From JBCCMQ01 sp039026235 (GTDB taxonomy: Bacteria; Pseudomonadota; Alphaproteobacteria; Rhodobacterales; Rhodobacteraceae), in the NCBI GenBank assembly GCA_039026235.1, contig JBCCMQ010000002.1, forward strand, positions 62,001 through 126,000: DNA of 64,000 nt, in the 5' to 3' direction. Shown in pieces: positions 34,463 to 42,453 of this stretch; within the stretch, counting starts at the first letter, position 1, and every line of letters starts with the position of its first letter. Position numbers and translations under genes: made by a program. A model generated the notes under the pieces. That model did no database searches, had not been told where the DNA came from, and saw only the letters and a program-made list of their open reading frames with translations.

Positions 34463-34944
34463 GTTTAGAGTTAGGAACGGACCGAAACTTCTCCTTCGAG
34501 CGCAAGCCGTCACCTGTTCCGGGCGACCTAAGAATTGGCTGGCGCTTACCGTTAACACTTTTGATGCTAAACAGTTCACATGGGAAGAAAGCCTCGTTAG
34601 CGAAGCTCAATCTATTGAATGATGCACTTCGCTCCGAGAAGTCGCGACAAAAGCTGGGTAAAATCATTAATGGCGACACAGCGATGATTGAGTGGCGAAT
34701 GCGAGTCGAGCCTGCATTTGGAAGGAATGTCGACTTAATGACTGGCGCACAACTTGCCGAGTGGCGAGTAGCGAACGGTAAAGCTTCGATTTGTCTTACT
34801 GACCGAGGCAAGGAATTCGCAAAAATACTTGAGAATGACGTCGACAGCTTCATAGCCGAAAAGACGTTTCTCAAGGAGTTCTCGAAAAAGATAACGGAAG
34901 GCTTTGTTACCCAGATTCTACTTGCGAACAAGGCCCCGTCATGA
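34459..34944 (+). CDS. ABC-3C middle-component-like protein
   Basis: 161 residues. The segment RIGWRLPLTLLMLNSSHGKKASLAKLNLLNDALRS in outline, then TGAQLAEWRVANGKASICLTDRGKEFAKIL, reads like a winged-helix domain (wing ending LTDRGKEF) and fits the 'middle component' described for ABC-three-component systems. Overlaps of four bases with genes on both sides show that the three are made together. It probably joins the effector to the ATPase; identity rests on order and pattern, not on a strong motif. Confidence 0.65.
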   Translation: MSLELGTDRNFSFERKPSPVPGDLRIGWRLPLTLLMLNSSHGKKASLAKLNLLNDALRSEKSRQKLGKIINGDTAMIEWRMRVEPAFGRNVDLMTGAQLAEWRVANGKASICLTDRGKEFAKILENDVDSFIAEKTFLKEFSKKITEGFVTQILLANKAPS

Positions 34945-36983
34945 TGCAGGTTTGCGCACTTAAGCTTAGATCGATTACTGCAGATACAGTTTATGGGGTC
35001 GACCTAAATTTTTCGTCTGGGCTTAACATCGTACAAGCGGACAACACCTCCGGAAAATCCACTTGCCTGCAGGCAATTATCTATGTGTTGGGTCTAGAGC
35101 GTTCACTAAGTGCGAATTTGTCCGTGCCGTTGCCGTTCGCAATGCGTGAACGAATTCATGCAGCCAAGGATGATCCCTATGAGGAAGTGCTTCAGTCCTA
35201 TGTTGAGATTGAAATTAGTAATCATGAAGGAGGTAGGCTTCGCATTCGGCGAAACATAGTAGGAGATGCCGACCCGAAGCTCATTTCGACTTGGTCAAAG
35301 GACGAAGCTGATGGCAAAGGTTCGGCAAGGGCAAAGCAACGGGACTTCTTCGTTCATGATCCAGGGTCAGCAACTAGGGAAAGCGGCTTCCACCACTACC
35401 TAGCCAATTTCTTAGGATGGGAATTGCCTCATGTGCCGAGATTTGATGGAGCAGAATGTCCACTATATCTCGAAACACTATTCCCTATGTTCTTTGTTGA
35501 GCAAAAGCGTGGCTGGTCAACTGTCCAAGGGCCTTTGCCAACGCATTTCCGAATACAGGACATCAACAGACGAGTCCTTGAATTTGTTCTGAACCTCGAC
35601 GCCGGAAAGGTGCGCAGGGAGAGGGCTGAACTCAACAAACGCATCAGTGCACTTGAAAGCGACTGGACGGAGCAGCGACGGGCACTGGAGCGAGGTGGCG
35701 TGGACCTCATACGATTTACTGGCGTGCCCAAAACGCCTACAGCCGAATTCTCGCATCAAGCAGATACTTCCTTGGAAGTCTTCATGGATGGAGAGTGGTT
35801 GTCATTGAGTGCTGCCACCAAGGAACTACAGGAAGAAATAGAAGAGCTAAATAGCATAGAGCTTGTGTCGACGGAGGAAGCCGAAGCTAGTACGCAAAAG
35901 GCCCTCGAAGAAGCTCAACTCCAGTATGATGAACTTGGAGCAATGTTCGAGGTCGCTCGGACTGAGTTTCGAACGGTTCTTGAGGAAAATAGAGCTTTGA
36001 AAAAGCGCCTTGAGGTGCTGGATATTGATCTTAAGCGACATCAAGACACGAAAAAACTGATGTCCCTTGGATCAGAAGTATCCGATGCAGTGGCTTTCGA
36101 AAGCTGTCCGACCTGCCACCAACACTTGACGCAAGAATTGCTTCCTCCGAGCTCCTCCGGCGCGATGGCTTTGGACGAGAACATTGCTTTCATCAAGTCG
36201 CAGCAGCTCATGTACAAGTCGGCATTAGCGGCAACCGAAGAGAGGCTTGGGGAGCTTCGTGTGCGAGGTCGTTCCATCGAGCAAGACTACAAAGAAGCGC
36301 AAAGCGAGCTGCGTAGCCTGAAACGTGCGCTTGTTCGCCCGGCATCTAGCGTGAGCAGAACAACAATTGAACGGTCAGTTCGCTGGCAGGCGCGTTTGGG
36401 TCAGTGGGAAGACATGCAGGAGCGCGCGGATGGCCTCGTAGACGAACTAGTCGCGATAGCAAAAGAATGGGCAAAGCTATCATCCCGACTTAAGGAGCTG
36501 CGAAGTGGCGACGACTTTTCCTTGGAAGACAAGAATAAGATCTCACGCCTTCAGTCTCTCGTACAGCGCCATTTGAAAACGTTTGATTTCCATTCCTTTC
36601 CTCCCTCAGAAATCACCTTAGCCCGTGATAATTTCAGACCACAGGTGCTGGTATTTGATAAGGATTCCGACGGAGAAATTGAGAAGGACATCGGCTTCGA
36701 AGCATCTGCCAGTGACGGCATTCGCCTAAAGTGGTCATACTACCTCTCTCTGCTAGAGCTAGATGGCGTCTATGACACCAATCACGCAGGGCTAGTGGTG
36801 TTTGATGAACCAGGGCAGCAAGCTGCCGATCCAGTGAACCTTACCAGCTTGTTTCAAGAGTCGGCCAAGGTCAGACCGGATCAACATCAGATCTTGATCG
36901 CAACTTCTGAAAAGGAGCGAGCTATCAGGGACGGTCTGGGCGATCGTCCATACAACCTAGTCTCATTCAACGCTACATCCTGA
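34941..36983 (+). CDS. SMC/Rad50-like ABC ATPase of an ABC-3C-type system
   Basis: 680 residues. N-terminal half-ATPase with an altered P-loop VQADNTSGKST (33–41, Ala in place of the first Gly), coiled coils at about 210–265, 295–365 and 420–520, a central CPTC (C389, C392) like a zinc hook, and C-terminal Walker B GLVVFDEPGQQ (D622, E623) preceded by a signature region SASDGIRLKWSYY. This is the DUF3732/ABC-3C type, which senses invading nucleic acid and triggers a partner. Starts ATGATG overlapping the stop upstream. Lower G+C than core genes. Confidence 0.85.
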   Translation: MMQVCALKLRSITADTVYGVDLNFSSGLNIVQADNTSGKSTCLQAIIYVLGLERSLSANLSVPLPFAMRERIHAAKDDPYEEVLQSYVEIEISNHEGGRLRIRRNIVGDADPKLISTWSKDEADGKGSARAKQRDFFVHDPGSATRESGFHHYLANFLGWELPHVPRFDGAECPLYLETLFPMFFVEQKRGWSTVQGPLPTHFRIQDINRRVLEFVLNLDAGKVRRERAELNKRISALESDWTEQRRALERGGVDLIRFTGVPKTPTAEFSHQADTSLEVFMDGEWLSLSAATKELQEEIEELNSIELVSTEEAEASTQKALEEAQLQYDELGAMFEVARTEFRTVLEENRALKKRLEVLDIDLKRHQDTKKLMSLGSEVSDAVAFESCPTCHQHLTQELLPPSSSGAMALDENIAFIKSQQLMYKSALAATEERLGELRVRGRSIEQDYKEAQSELRSLKRALVRPASSVSRTTIERSVRWQARLGQWEDMQERADGLVDELVAIAKEWAKLSSRLKELRSGDDFSLEDKNKISRLQSLVQRHLKTFDFHSFPPSEITLARDNFRPQVLVFDKDSDGEIEKDIGFEASASDGIRLKWSYYLSLLELDGVYDTNHAGLVVFDEPGQQAADPVNLTSLFQESAKVRPDQHQILIATSEKERAIRDGLGDRPYNLVSFNATS

Positions 36984-37146
36984 AACCAATGAACCAACGG
37001 AAACAAGCCGAGCCGCAATAACTTCTGTTGCCGAGTCATTGGATGCCAAGCGTTACGTGGGCACCCAATCGGCACCCACGGACATATGCGGCCGTAAATG
37101 GCAAGCCGCAAATTCGGTAATTTATCATATTTTTCAGTTATTTAAG
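36984..37146. other. Non-coding stretch at the island's right end
   Basis: 163 bases, AT-rich near 37120–37145. Spurious open frames here overlap the tRNA. No promoter or terminator is clear. Confidence 0.4.
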
Positions 37147-37221
37147 TGGTGCCCGGGGGCGGAATCGAACCACCGACACGAGGATTTTCAGTCCACTGCT
37201 CTACCCCTGAGCTACCCGGGC
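37147..37221 (-). tRNA. tRNA-Phe (anticodon GAA)
   Basis: On the minus strand: acceptor GCCCGGG pairs with CCCGGGC, anticodon loop CTGAAAA, T-arm GGTTCGATTCC, encoded CCA. Intact. Its 3' portion (37154–37192) is the attachment core of the island. The usual false open frame 'CPGAESNHRHEDFQSTALPLSYPG' runs over it and is not a gene. Confidence 0.97.
37154..37192 (-). repeat. Right attachment repeat inside tRNA-Phe
   Basis: Exact 39-bp copy of 25413–25451. Here it is part of the complete tRNA gene, so the island kept the tRNA functional on insertion. Confidence 0.9.
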
Positions 37222-37295
37222 GTGCGCGCTGTTGCGCTGGGTCGCAAACTTCTAGGGGTGCTCCGTGCGGGTGTCCAGCTTAAAAAGCCAAAATT

Positions 37296-37475
37296 TCAAT
37301 GTCGCGAGGGCTGGTCCGATAGGTCGTGCGGAACTGCGTCTTCGGCCGGTTCTTCTTCGACCGGCATGCGGTAGGTCTCACCAAGCCAATGCCCGAGGTC
37401 CACATTTGCGCAACGGCGCGAGCAAAACGGCCGATAGGCTTTCTCAGCGGGTTTGGCGCAGATAGGGCAGGACAT
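37296..37475 (-). CDS. yacG: DNA gyrase inhibitor YacG
   Basis: 59 residues. Zinc site CPIC ... CSRRC followed by LGHWLGETYRMP, the YacG pattern; the family binds and inhibits GyrB. ATG 37475 is favoured because AGGAAG lies upstream at normal spacing, whereas the GTG at 37481 is too close to it. Last gene of the infA–maf–rng–yacG run. Confidence 0.92.
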   Translation of the reverse strand: MSCPICAKPAEKAYRPFCSRRCANVDLGHWLGETYRMPVEEEPAEDAVPHDLSDQPSRH

Positions 37476-37484
37476 CGGCACTTC

Positions 37485-38516
37485 CTAAAGCAGGACGGGG
37501 ACACGTTCGCGTTTGCGTTGAAGTTCAAAATGCCCGAGCCCAGTCCATCCCACAAGGGCGGTCTCGACCGGATCCTGCCTAAACGCCTGCCGTAGACTGG
37601 ATTCAAATTTCGGTCTGTCGCGTTTTGAAAGCGGAGCGAGATCGATTGCGATCTGCCCCCCAAGGCCACGTAGGCGGAGCAGTCTTGGCAGGTGTTCGGC
37701 AATGGCCAAATTGGCCTTAAGGGTCGCCGCCGGTGACGTATCGGGGCCGGTATTGACGTCCACGGCCACCATGGCGCGGGTCGGTTCGATGAAGGCGAAA
37801 GCGCCGTATTTGCCCAGGTTTTGCCGGACGGCTGCGGCTTCTGCCAACTGCTCTATGATTTCCGCGTTATCGTGTCCGTCGGCATTCTCGGTCACTGCAT
37901 CCGCCACCGGTTTTGACCATTCGCGCCAAGCAAGTTCATGGGACGTTGGCCCGGCCAAAAGGATTTCGGGCACATCTCCAACTTCCGCCAGGACCTGCTT
38001 GGAAACCCGCCTAAGTTCTGTGACCTCTGACGCGATTTCATCGGTCTCCAATTCCGATGCGGCGCTGCGTATGATAAGCCCATGCTCAGAGCCCTCCATG
38101 GCGGTTGTGGCCGCGTCATGCAGTCTCAGACGTTCAACATCACCACTCAGCGACCGCGACAGGTTTATCCCTGGCGCGTGCGGCGTGATGATTGCGGCGC
38201 GTCCCTTGAACAAAAGCCTTGTTGTCACGGGAAAGGCCTTGCCCGGCTCTGGCAAGGCAGTCACCTGAACGGTGATCATTTGGCCCGGCCCAAGGCCCTT
38301 TGCACCCCTTAGAAAGGCCGTCCCAAGTGGCGTTTCAAGAAAGACGCTTCCCTGGCCTTTTACCGGCCTGCCGACCTTTGCGCGCAGGATTGCGCCGGGT
38401 ATGGGGCCTTTGGCCTCAGTCGGATCAACAAAACAATCCTCAATCCGGCCGTTTACCAACAGTACGGCGATCTCGCGGCGTTTCTGATGGCCGAGGATGA
38501 TCTGGCGCCCTTTCAT
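37485..38516 (-). CDS. rng: Short ribonuclease E/G-family protein
   Basis: 343 residues, compared with about 490 for E. coli RNase G. A short N-terminal S1-like segment (GAILRAKVGRPVKGQGSVFLE in outline) precedes the DNase-I-like core; the metal-binding Asp residues are seen in VAVDVNTG and IAIDLAPL. The CPxCxG zinc link and the small C-terminal domain that make the E. coli enzymes tetramers are missing, which is normal for this alphaproteobacterial short form beside yacG. Overlaps maf by ATGA. Confidence 0.88.
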   Translation of the reverse strand: MKGRQIILGHQKRREIAVLLVNGRIEDCFVDPTEAKGPIPGAILRAKVGRPVKGQGSVFLETPLGTAFLRGAKGLGPGQMITVQVTALPEPGKAFPVTTRLLFKGRAAIITPHAPGINLSRSLSGDVERLRLHDAATTAMEGSEHGLIIRSAASELETDEIASEVTELRRVSKQVLAEVGDVPEILLAGPTSHELAWREWSKPVADAVTENADGHDNAEIIEQLAEAAAVRQNLGKYGAFAFIEPTRAMVAVDVNTGPDTSPAATLKANLAIAEHLPRLLRLRGLGGQIAIDLAPLSKRDRPKFESSLRQAFRQDPVETALVGWTGLGHFELQRKRERVPVLL

Positions 38517-39091
38517 TTAACGGGTGCCATGGGTGGCAAGCCAAAGCTCTCTAAAAGGACCTTGGTTTCGGCAAGGGGCAGACCGACAACGGCCGAGTAG
38601 GATCCCCTGATCCAAGGGATCAGTGCTTCGGCCTGTCCCTGAATTCCGTAGGCACCTGCCTTGCCCTGCCACTCGCCCCGGATGAGGTAGACTTGGAGTT
38701 CATCCTCAGACAGCCGCTTCATCTTCACAGTCGTTTTGACGACGCGATGCCGCACAAGGTCGGCACGCCGAACCACAACGGCGGAGACCACAACATGACG
38801 GCGCCCCGAGAGCGCGAGAAGAAATTGGCGCGCTTCATCTTGATCACCCGCCTTGCCGAGGATGCGCCGCCCAAGCGCGACAGTGGTGTCGGCCGCCAGA
38901 ACCGCTTCGTCCGCCTCTGCGATTACGGCATGCGCTTTTTCCATCGCAACACGCAGGCAATAGGCGGCGGGGAGCTCTCGTGGAAGCGGCGTCTCGTCGA
39001 TATCTGCCGGTCGGACAGAGGCCGGTTCGAAGCCGATACGCCTCAACAGTTCCAGTCTGCGGGGACTGGCGGATGCCAGGACCAGTTTCAA
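38513..39091 (-). CDS. maf: Maf-family nucleoside triphosphate pyrophosphatase
   Basis: 192 residues. ASASPRRLELLRRIGFEP opening motif, catalytic VLAADTTVALG (Asp for metal) and LSGRRHVVVSAVVV are all Maf signatures. House-cleaning enzyme that hydrolyses non-canonical dTTP/UTP-type nucleotides. Close behind infA and overlapping rng. Confidence 0.93.
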   Translation of the reverse strand: MKLVLASASPRRLELLRRIGFEPASVRPADIDETPLPRELPAAYCLRVAMEKAHAVIAEADEAVLAADTTVALGRRILGKAGDQDEARQFLLALSGRRHVVVSAVVVRRADLVRHRVVKTTVKMKRLSEDELQVYLIRGEWQGKAGAYGIQGQAEALIPWIRGSYSAVVGLPLAETKVLLESFGLPPMAPVK

Positions 39092-39094
39092 AGC

Positions 39095-39313
39095 CTACTT
39101 GAAGCGATAGTTGATCCGACCCTTCGTCAAATCATAGGGCGTCATCGCAACCTGCACCTTGTCCCCGGTCAGAACGCGAATCCGGTTCTTGCGCATCTTT
39201 CCTGCCATCGTCGCGACTATCTCGTGGCCATTCTCCAACTCGACCCGGAATGTCGCATTCGGCAGGAGTTCCTTGACGACACCGGGAAATTCGAGGGGTT
39301 CTTCCTTGGCCAT
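39095..39313 (-). CDS. infA: Translation initiation factor IF-1
   Basis: 72 residues from ATG 39313 (AGGAGATCCC before it). OB-fold protein: EFPGVVKELLPNATFRVELENGHEIVATMAGKMRKNRIRVLTGDKV in outline is nearly the textbook IF-1 sequence. The six-codon longer frame lacks support. Heads the infA–maf–rng–yacG operon. Confidence 0.97.
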   Translation of the reverse strand: MAKEEPLEFPGVVKELLPNATFRVELENGHEIVATMAGKMRKNRIRVLTGDKVQVAMTPYDLTKGRINYRFK

Positions 39314-39654
39314 GGGATCTCCTAATTGCATGCCCGCCGGTTTGCGGGCGCCGGTTAAATGCGCCTAAACGCGCTGAGATTCAAGGGCCAACTGGCCGAA
39401 CGGGGCTTGTGCCGCTGGTGGCGGTTGCTGAAAAGGCGCGTGCATCTTGCCTGGTAGAAGTCTTTGGATCGGCTGGTCAAATGTGCGCTAAATCTGCGAC
39501 ACCTCCGCATCCCTGTCTTTGGGCCGGAGGTTGCGGCAAGGCGCATTCGTTACAGGGTTTGTGGTGACGTGCCGCCTTCGAAGGGTGCCAAACCGGTGGG
39601 GTTTGAGATGTCACTTCAATATTGCAACGCTACGACGGGGCGCAGCTCTATCGT
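39314..39654. other. Non-coding stretch upstream of infA
   Basis: 341 bases with no gene I can support. It should hold the infA promoter. A CCTTCGAAGG palindrome lies at about 39574–39583 and an ACCGGT at 39591; neither is identifiable as a known site. Confidence 0.4.
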
Positions 39655-40113
39655 TCAAAGGGCGGTCGGCTGACCAAAACGTACCAGAATCCTTTCCCTG
39701 ATTTGGTCGCGCGCTTCGCGGTAGCGGCGCAGGTTGTCTTCGCGGTTTTCGCTTAGGCCGGTTGGATCCAGTATGGGCCAGTATTCCACATCAAGGTGGA
39801 ATACGCGGGTCAGTTCCAGCGCGCGTCTCTGGCTTGCAGGCGAAAGCGAAACGATCAGATCGAAACCCGTCAGATCATCGCCCCATTGCTCCATCTCATC
39901 GAAAGAACGCACGCGGTGCTTGGAAAGCTCAATGTCTATCTCTGCGCAGACTGCAATGGCAAATCCATCAATTTGAAGATCATTCTTTACGCCGGCGCTT
40001 TGGACATATGCGTCTTGTCCGTAAAATTTCTTCATCATGCCTTCGGCCATCGGGGATCGGACAGCGTTATGATCACAGCAGAACAGAACCGACGAGGGTA
40101 GATCCTCGTTCAT
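39655..40113 (-). CDS. Low-molecular-weight phosphotyrosine protein phosphatase family
   Basis: 152 residues. Active loop FCCDHNAVRSPMAEG has the Cys-x5-Arg-Ser pattern, and WPILDPTG supplies the general-acid Asp, so it is an LMW-PTP/arsenate-reductase-fold enzyme. ATG 40113 sits two codons after a GTG at 40119 whose bases overlap the UPF0262 stop; either could be used. It belongs to the conserved hisD–UPF0262–PTP block. Substrate unknown. Confidence 0.88.
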   Translation of the reverse strand: MNEDLPSSVLFCCDHNAVRSPMAEGMMKKFYGQDAYVQSAGVKNDLQIDGFAIAVCAEIDIELSKHRVRSFDEMEQWGDDLTGFDLIVSLSPASQRRALELTRVFHLDVEYWPILDPTGLSENREDNLRRYREARDQIRERILVRFGQPTAL

Positions 40114-40115
40114 CC

Positions 40116-40592
40116 TCACCCCCCGAAATGCAAAACGCAGACCAGGGTAAACAGGCGTCGCGCCGTGGGCATGTCCACATCGGCCTTTCCTTGCAGACGT
40201 TCTTGCAGGACCTTTGCGCCTTCGTTGTGTATTCCGCGGCGGGCCATGTCGATTGCTTCGATCTGTCCGGGCGGCATGCGTTTCACGGCATCAAAGTAGG
40301 ATTCACAGATCTGAAAATAGTCTTTCACCACTTGGCGGAACGGACCCAGCGAAAGGTGAAACTCTACGGCCTTGTCGCCCGATTCTTCTGCGATATCGAA
40401 AACCAGGCGGCCATCGCGGATAGCGATTGTCAGGCGGAATGGTCCCGGGGATTGCGCGGCGTCCCCGCGGGCTGGCAACGCGAAATTGTTGTCTTCCAGA
40501 AGGTCGAATATCGCGACGCGGCGCTCTTGTTCGATTTCAGGCGTGGCGGCGGGAAGCGCCCGGTCATCTATGCTGATTTCGATCAGGCGCAT
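40116..40592 (-). CDS. UPF0262 family protein
   Basis: 158 residues. Opening RLIEISIDD and PGPFRLTIAIRDGRLVFDIAEE, then IDMARRGIHNEGAKVLQERLQGKADVDMPTARRLFTLVCVLHF in outline are the UPF0262 hallmarks. Function unknown. Its first base overlaps the hisD stop, and its stop overlaps the phosphatase start. Confidence 0.93.
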   Translation of the reverse strand: MRLIEISIDDRALPAATPEIEQERRVAIFDLLEDNNFALPARGDAAQSPGPFRLTIAIRDGRLVFDIAEESGDKAVEFHLSLGPFRQVVKDYFQICESYFDAVKRMPPGQIEAIDMARRGIHNEGAKVLQERLQGKADVDMPTARRLFTLVCVLHFGG

Positions 40593-41905
40593 CAGTCAGC
40601 CGCGCCTTCGTTCAAGCTGTCCAGCCGGGCGCGCACTGACAAGCCGTGGGCCTCTAGCCCTTCGGATCCCGCCAGTGTCTCGGCCGCCGGTCCGATCGCG
40701 CGCAGAGCAGTCGGCGTCATCCTTGCGATGGTTGTGCGTTTCACAAAATCCATGACGGACAGACCCGATGAAAAGCGGGCGGAACGCGCCGTGGGCAATA
40801 CGTGGTTGGGACCACCTACATAGTCACCGATCGCTTCAGGTGTCCATGCGCCGAGGAAGATCGCACCGGCATGCGACACGCGATCGGCGAACGCCTCGGC
40901 GTCACTGACGCAGATCTCCAGATGTTCCGGGGCGATGCGGTCCGTCAATTCAACCGCTTCGTCAAGCGTGCGCACGTTGATGATTGCACCAAAGTCGCGC
41001 CAGCTGGCACCGGCGATTGCCCGACGCTTGAGGCTTTGCAAGCGCAAATCTACAGCGTTCGCAACCGCCGCGCCAAAGGTCTTATCGTCGGTGATCAGAA
41101 TGGATTGAGCGCTGTCATCGTGTTCGGCCTGACTGAGCAGATCGAGTGCAATCCAGTCCGGATTGTTGTTGCGGTCTGCAACGACCAGAATTTCGGACGG
41201 GCCAGCGACCATATCGATGCCGACCTTGCCAAAGACGCGCCTTTTCGCGGCCGCCACATAGGCGTTTCCGGGGCCGGTAATCTTGTCGACCTTCGCCACA
41301 GAGGCGGTACCATAAGCAAGCGCGGCAATCGCTTGGGCGCCACCGAAACGGTAGACGGTTTTTACTCCGGACAGCCGCGCCGCCAGCAAAACGAGCGGAT
41401 TGGTGATGCCGTCCGGTGTCGGCGCAGCGATTGCCAACCGCTTGACCCCGGCAACCTCCGCCGGGATTGCATTCATCAGGACCGAAGAAGGATAGGAAGC
41501 GAGACCGCCCGGTACATAAAGTCCGGCTGCTTCTATGGGTCGCCAGCGCCACCCGAGCATCGCGCCGCTTTCGTCTGTCCAACTGGCGTCTTCGGGTCTC
41601 TGGCGTTGGTGATAGGCGCGGATACGACGTGCGGCGACTTCAAGCGCAGCACGCTCTTTCGGATCAACTCCGGCGCAAGCCTGATCAATTTCGCCTTCCG
41701 AAACTGCCAGCGTCTCCGGCGTAAGTGACAACCGGTCAAACTTGGCCGTCAATTCAATGAGCGCGTCGTCACCGCGCAGTCTTACGTCTTCGATAATTGC
41801 CGCCACAGCATCATCGACATCGCGGGATTCTTCGCGCTTTGCGTCCAACAACGCGCGGAAATCAGACGAAAACGTCCGGTCCGATGTGTCGAGGTACTTG
41901 GGCAT
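40592..41905 (-). CDS. hisD: Histidinol dehydrogenase
   Basis: 437 residues, full length. Oxidises L-histidinol to histidine with two NAD+ and zinc in the last two steps of histidine synthesis. Signatures: YVPGGLASYPSSVLMNAIPA, KVDKITGPGNAYVAAAKR, GPSEILVVAD, QAEHDDSAQ and APEHLEI, in outline, including the zinc and catalytic His/Glu. Other his genes are not in the window, as is usual for this block in Rhodobacteraceae. Confidence 0.96.
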   Translation of the reverse strand: MPKYLDTSDRTFSSDFRALLDAKREESRDVDDAVAAIIEDVRLRGDDALIELTAKFDRLSLTPETLAVSEGEIDQACAGVDPKERAALEVAARRIRAYHQRQRPEDASWTDESGAMLGWRWRPIEAAGLYVPGGLASYPSSVLMNAIPAEVAGVKRLAIAAPTPDGITNPLVLLAARLSGVKTVYRFGGAQAIAALAYGTASVAKVDKITGPGNAYVAAAKRRVFGKVGIDMVAGPSEILVVADRNNNPDWIALDLLSQAEHDDSAQSILITDDKTFGAAVANAVDLRLQSLKRRAIAGASWRDFGAIINVRTLDEAVELTDRIAPEHLEICVSDAEAFADRVSHAGAIFLGAWTPEAIGDYVGGPNHVLPTARSARFSSGLSVMDFVKRTTIARMTPTALRAIGPAAETLAGSEGLEAHGLSVRARLDSLNEGAAD

Positions 41906-41970
41906 TGCTTACTCCTGCGCCGACATAGCGGCCACGGTAAGGGGTCTCAAGCGGGATAAGTTTGAAACCG

Positions 41971-42453
41971 CTAGTCGGGCCCGTGGTCGGGCACCTGTCC
42001 CGATGGCGCAACGTAAGGTCGCGTTACGTCCGTCAGCGTGGCATTAATCGCCTCAACCGTCAGTCGGAGACCACCATCGCCGGAAAGCACCAACTCGACC
42101 GTGCCGGCGCCGTCTTCGCCCGGCTTAAAACTAACTCCGAGAATGGACAGTACCGTGTCTTTCTCTTTTGGGTCGACACCCTGCGCCTCGACCTTCTCCA
42201 CGTCTTCGAATGCAAGCACGCTTTGCACTCTTTCAAACGCTCGTCCGCGTTTTCGGGCGTTTTCTTCGTCTTCCCAGCGGAAGCGGTTCAAGAGGATCAC
42301 AAAACACCGCGCAGAAGGCTTCCAAGAGATCTCTTCGACAGGCAGAACGGCATCTTGCACGAGGGTCGATACGATCCTCAGATCCTCTTCATCGGCCGCT
42401 GCAAGGCGCAAAGGCCGGACCGCCCCGTCTTCGAAGCGCGCGTCGTCGGTCAT
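41971..42453 (-). CDS. DUF2948 family protein
   Basis: 160 residues. LRLAAADEEDLRIVSTLVQDAVLPVEEISWKPSARCFVILLNRFRWEDE in outline defines DUF2948, a soluble alphaproteobacterial family of unknown function always near murA/hisD. Start ATG 42453 overlaps the murA stop (ATGA), so the two are co-translated. Confidence 0.93.
   Translation of the reverse strand: MTDDARFEDGAVRPLRLAAADEEDLRIVSTLVQDAVLPVEEISWKPSARCFVILLNRFRWEDEENARKRGRAFERVQSVLAFEDVEKVEAQGVDPKEKDTVLSILGVSFKPGEDGAGTVELVLSGDGGLRLTVEAINATLTDVTRPYVAPSGQVPDHGPD

Larger units (their letters stand above)
25413..37192. mobile_element. Integrated genomic island at tRNA-Phe
   Basis: About 11.8 kb between 39-bp direct repeats derived from tRNA-Phe. 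Contents in order: PIN-domain gene, tyrosine integrase, unknown gene, two AlpA-like regulators, primase, RepA-like helicase, origin-like inverted repeats, DUF2628 gene, GIY-YIG-like gene, small unknown gene, and a three-gene ABC-3C-like operon. There are no capsid, conjugation or rolling-circle relaxase genes. By eye the ends (25.4–26.9 kb and 33.5–37.0 kb) are lower in G+C than the flanking core. The integrase lies about 1.5 kb from the left repeat; the intact tRNA is at the right. Confidence 0.88.

Noticed and set aside
37039..37374. Open frame containing CPGAESNHRHEDFQSTALPLSYPG
   Set aside because: Overlaps the complete tRNA-Phe on the other strand; same artefact type.
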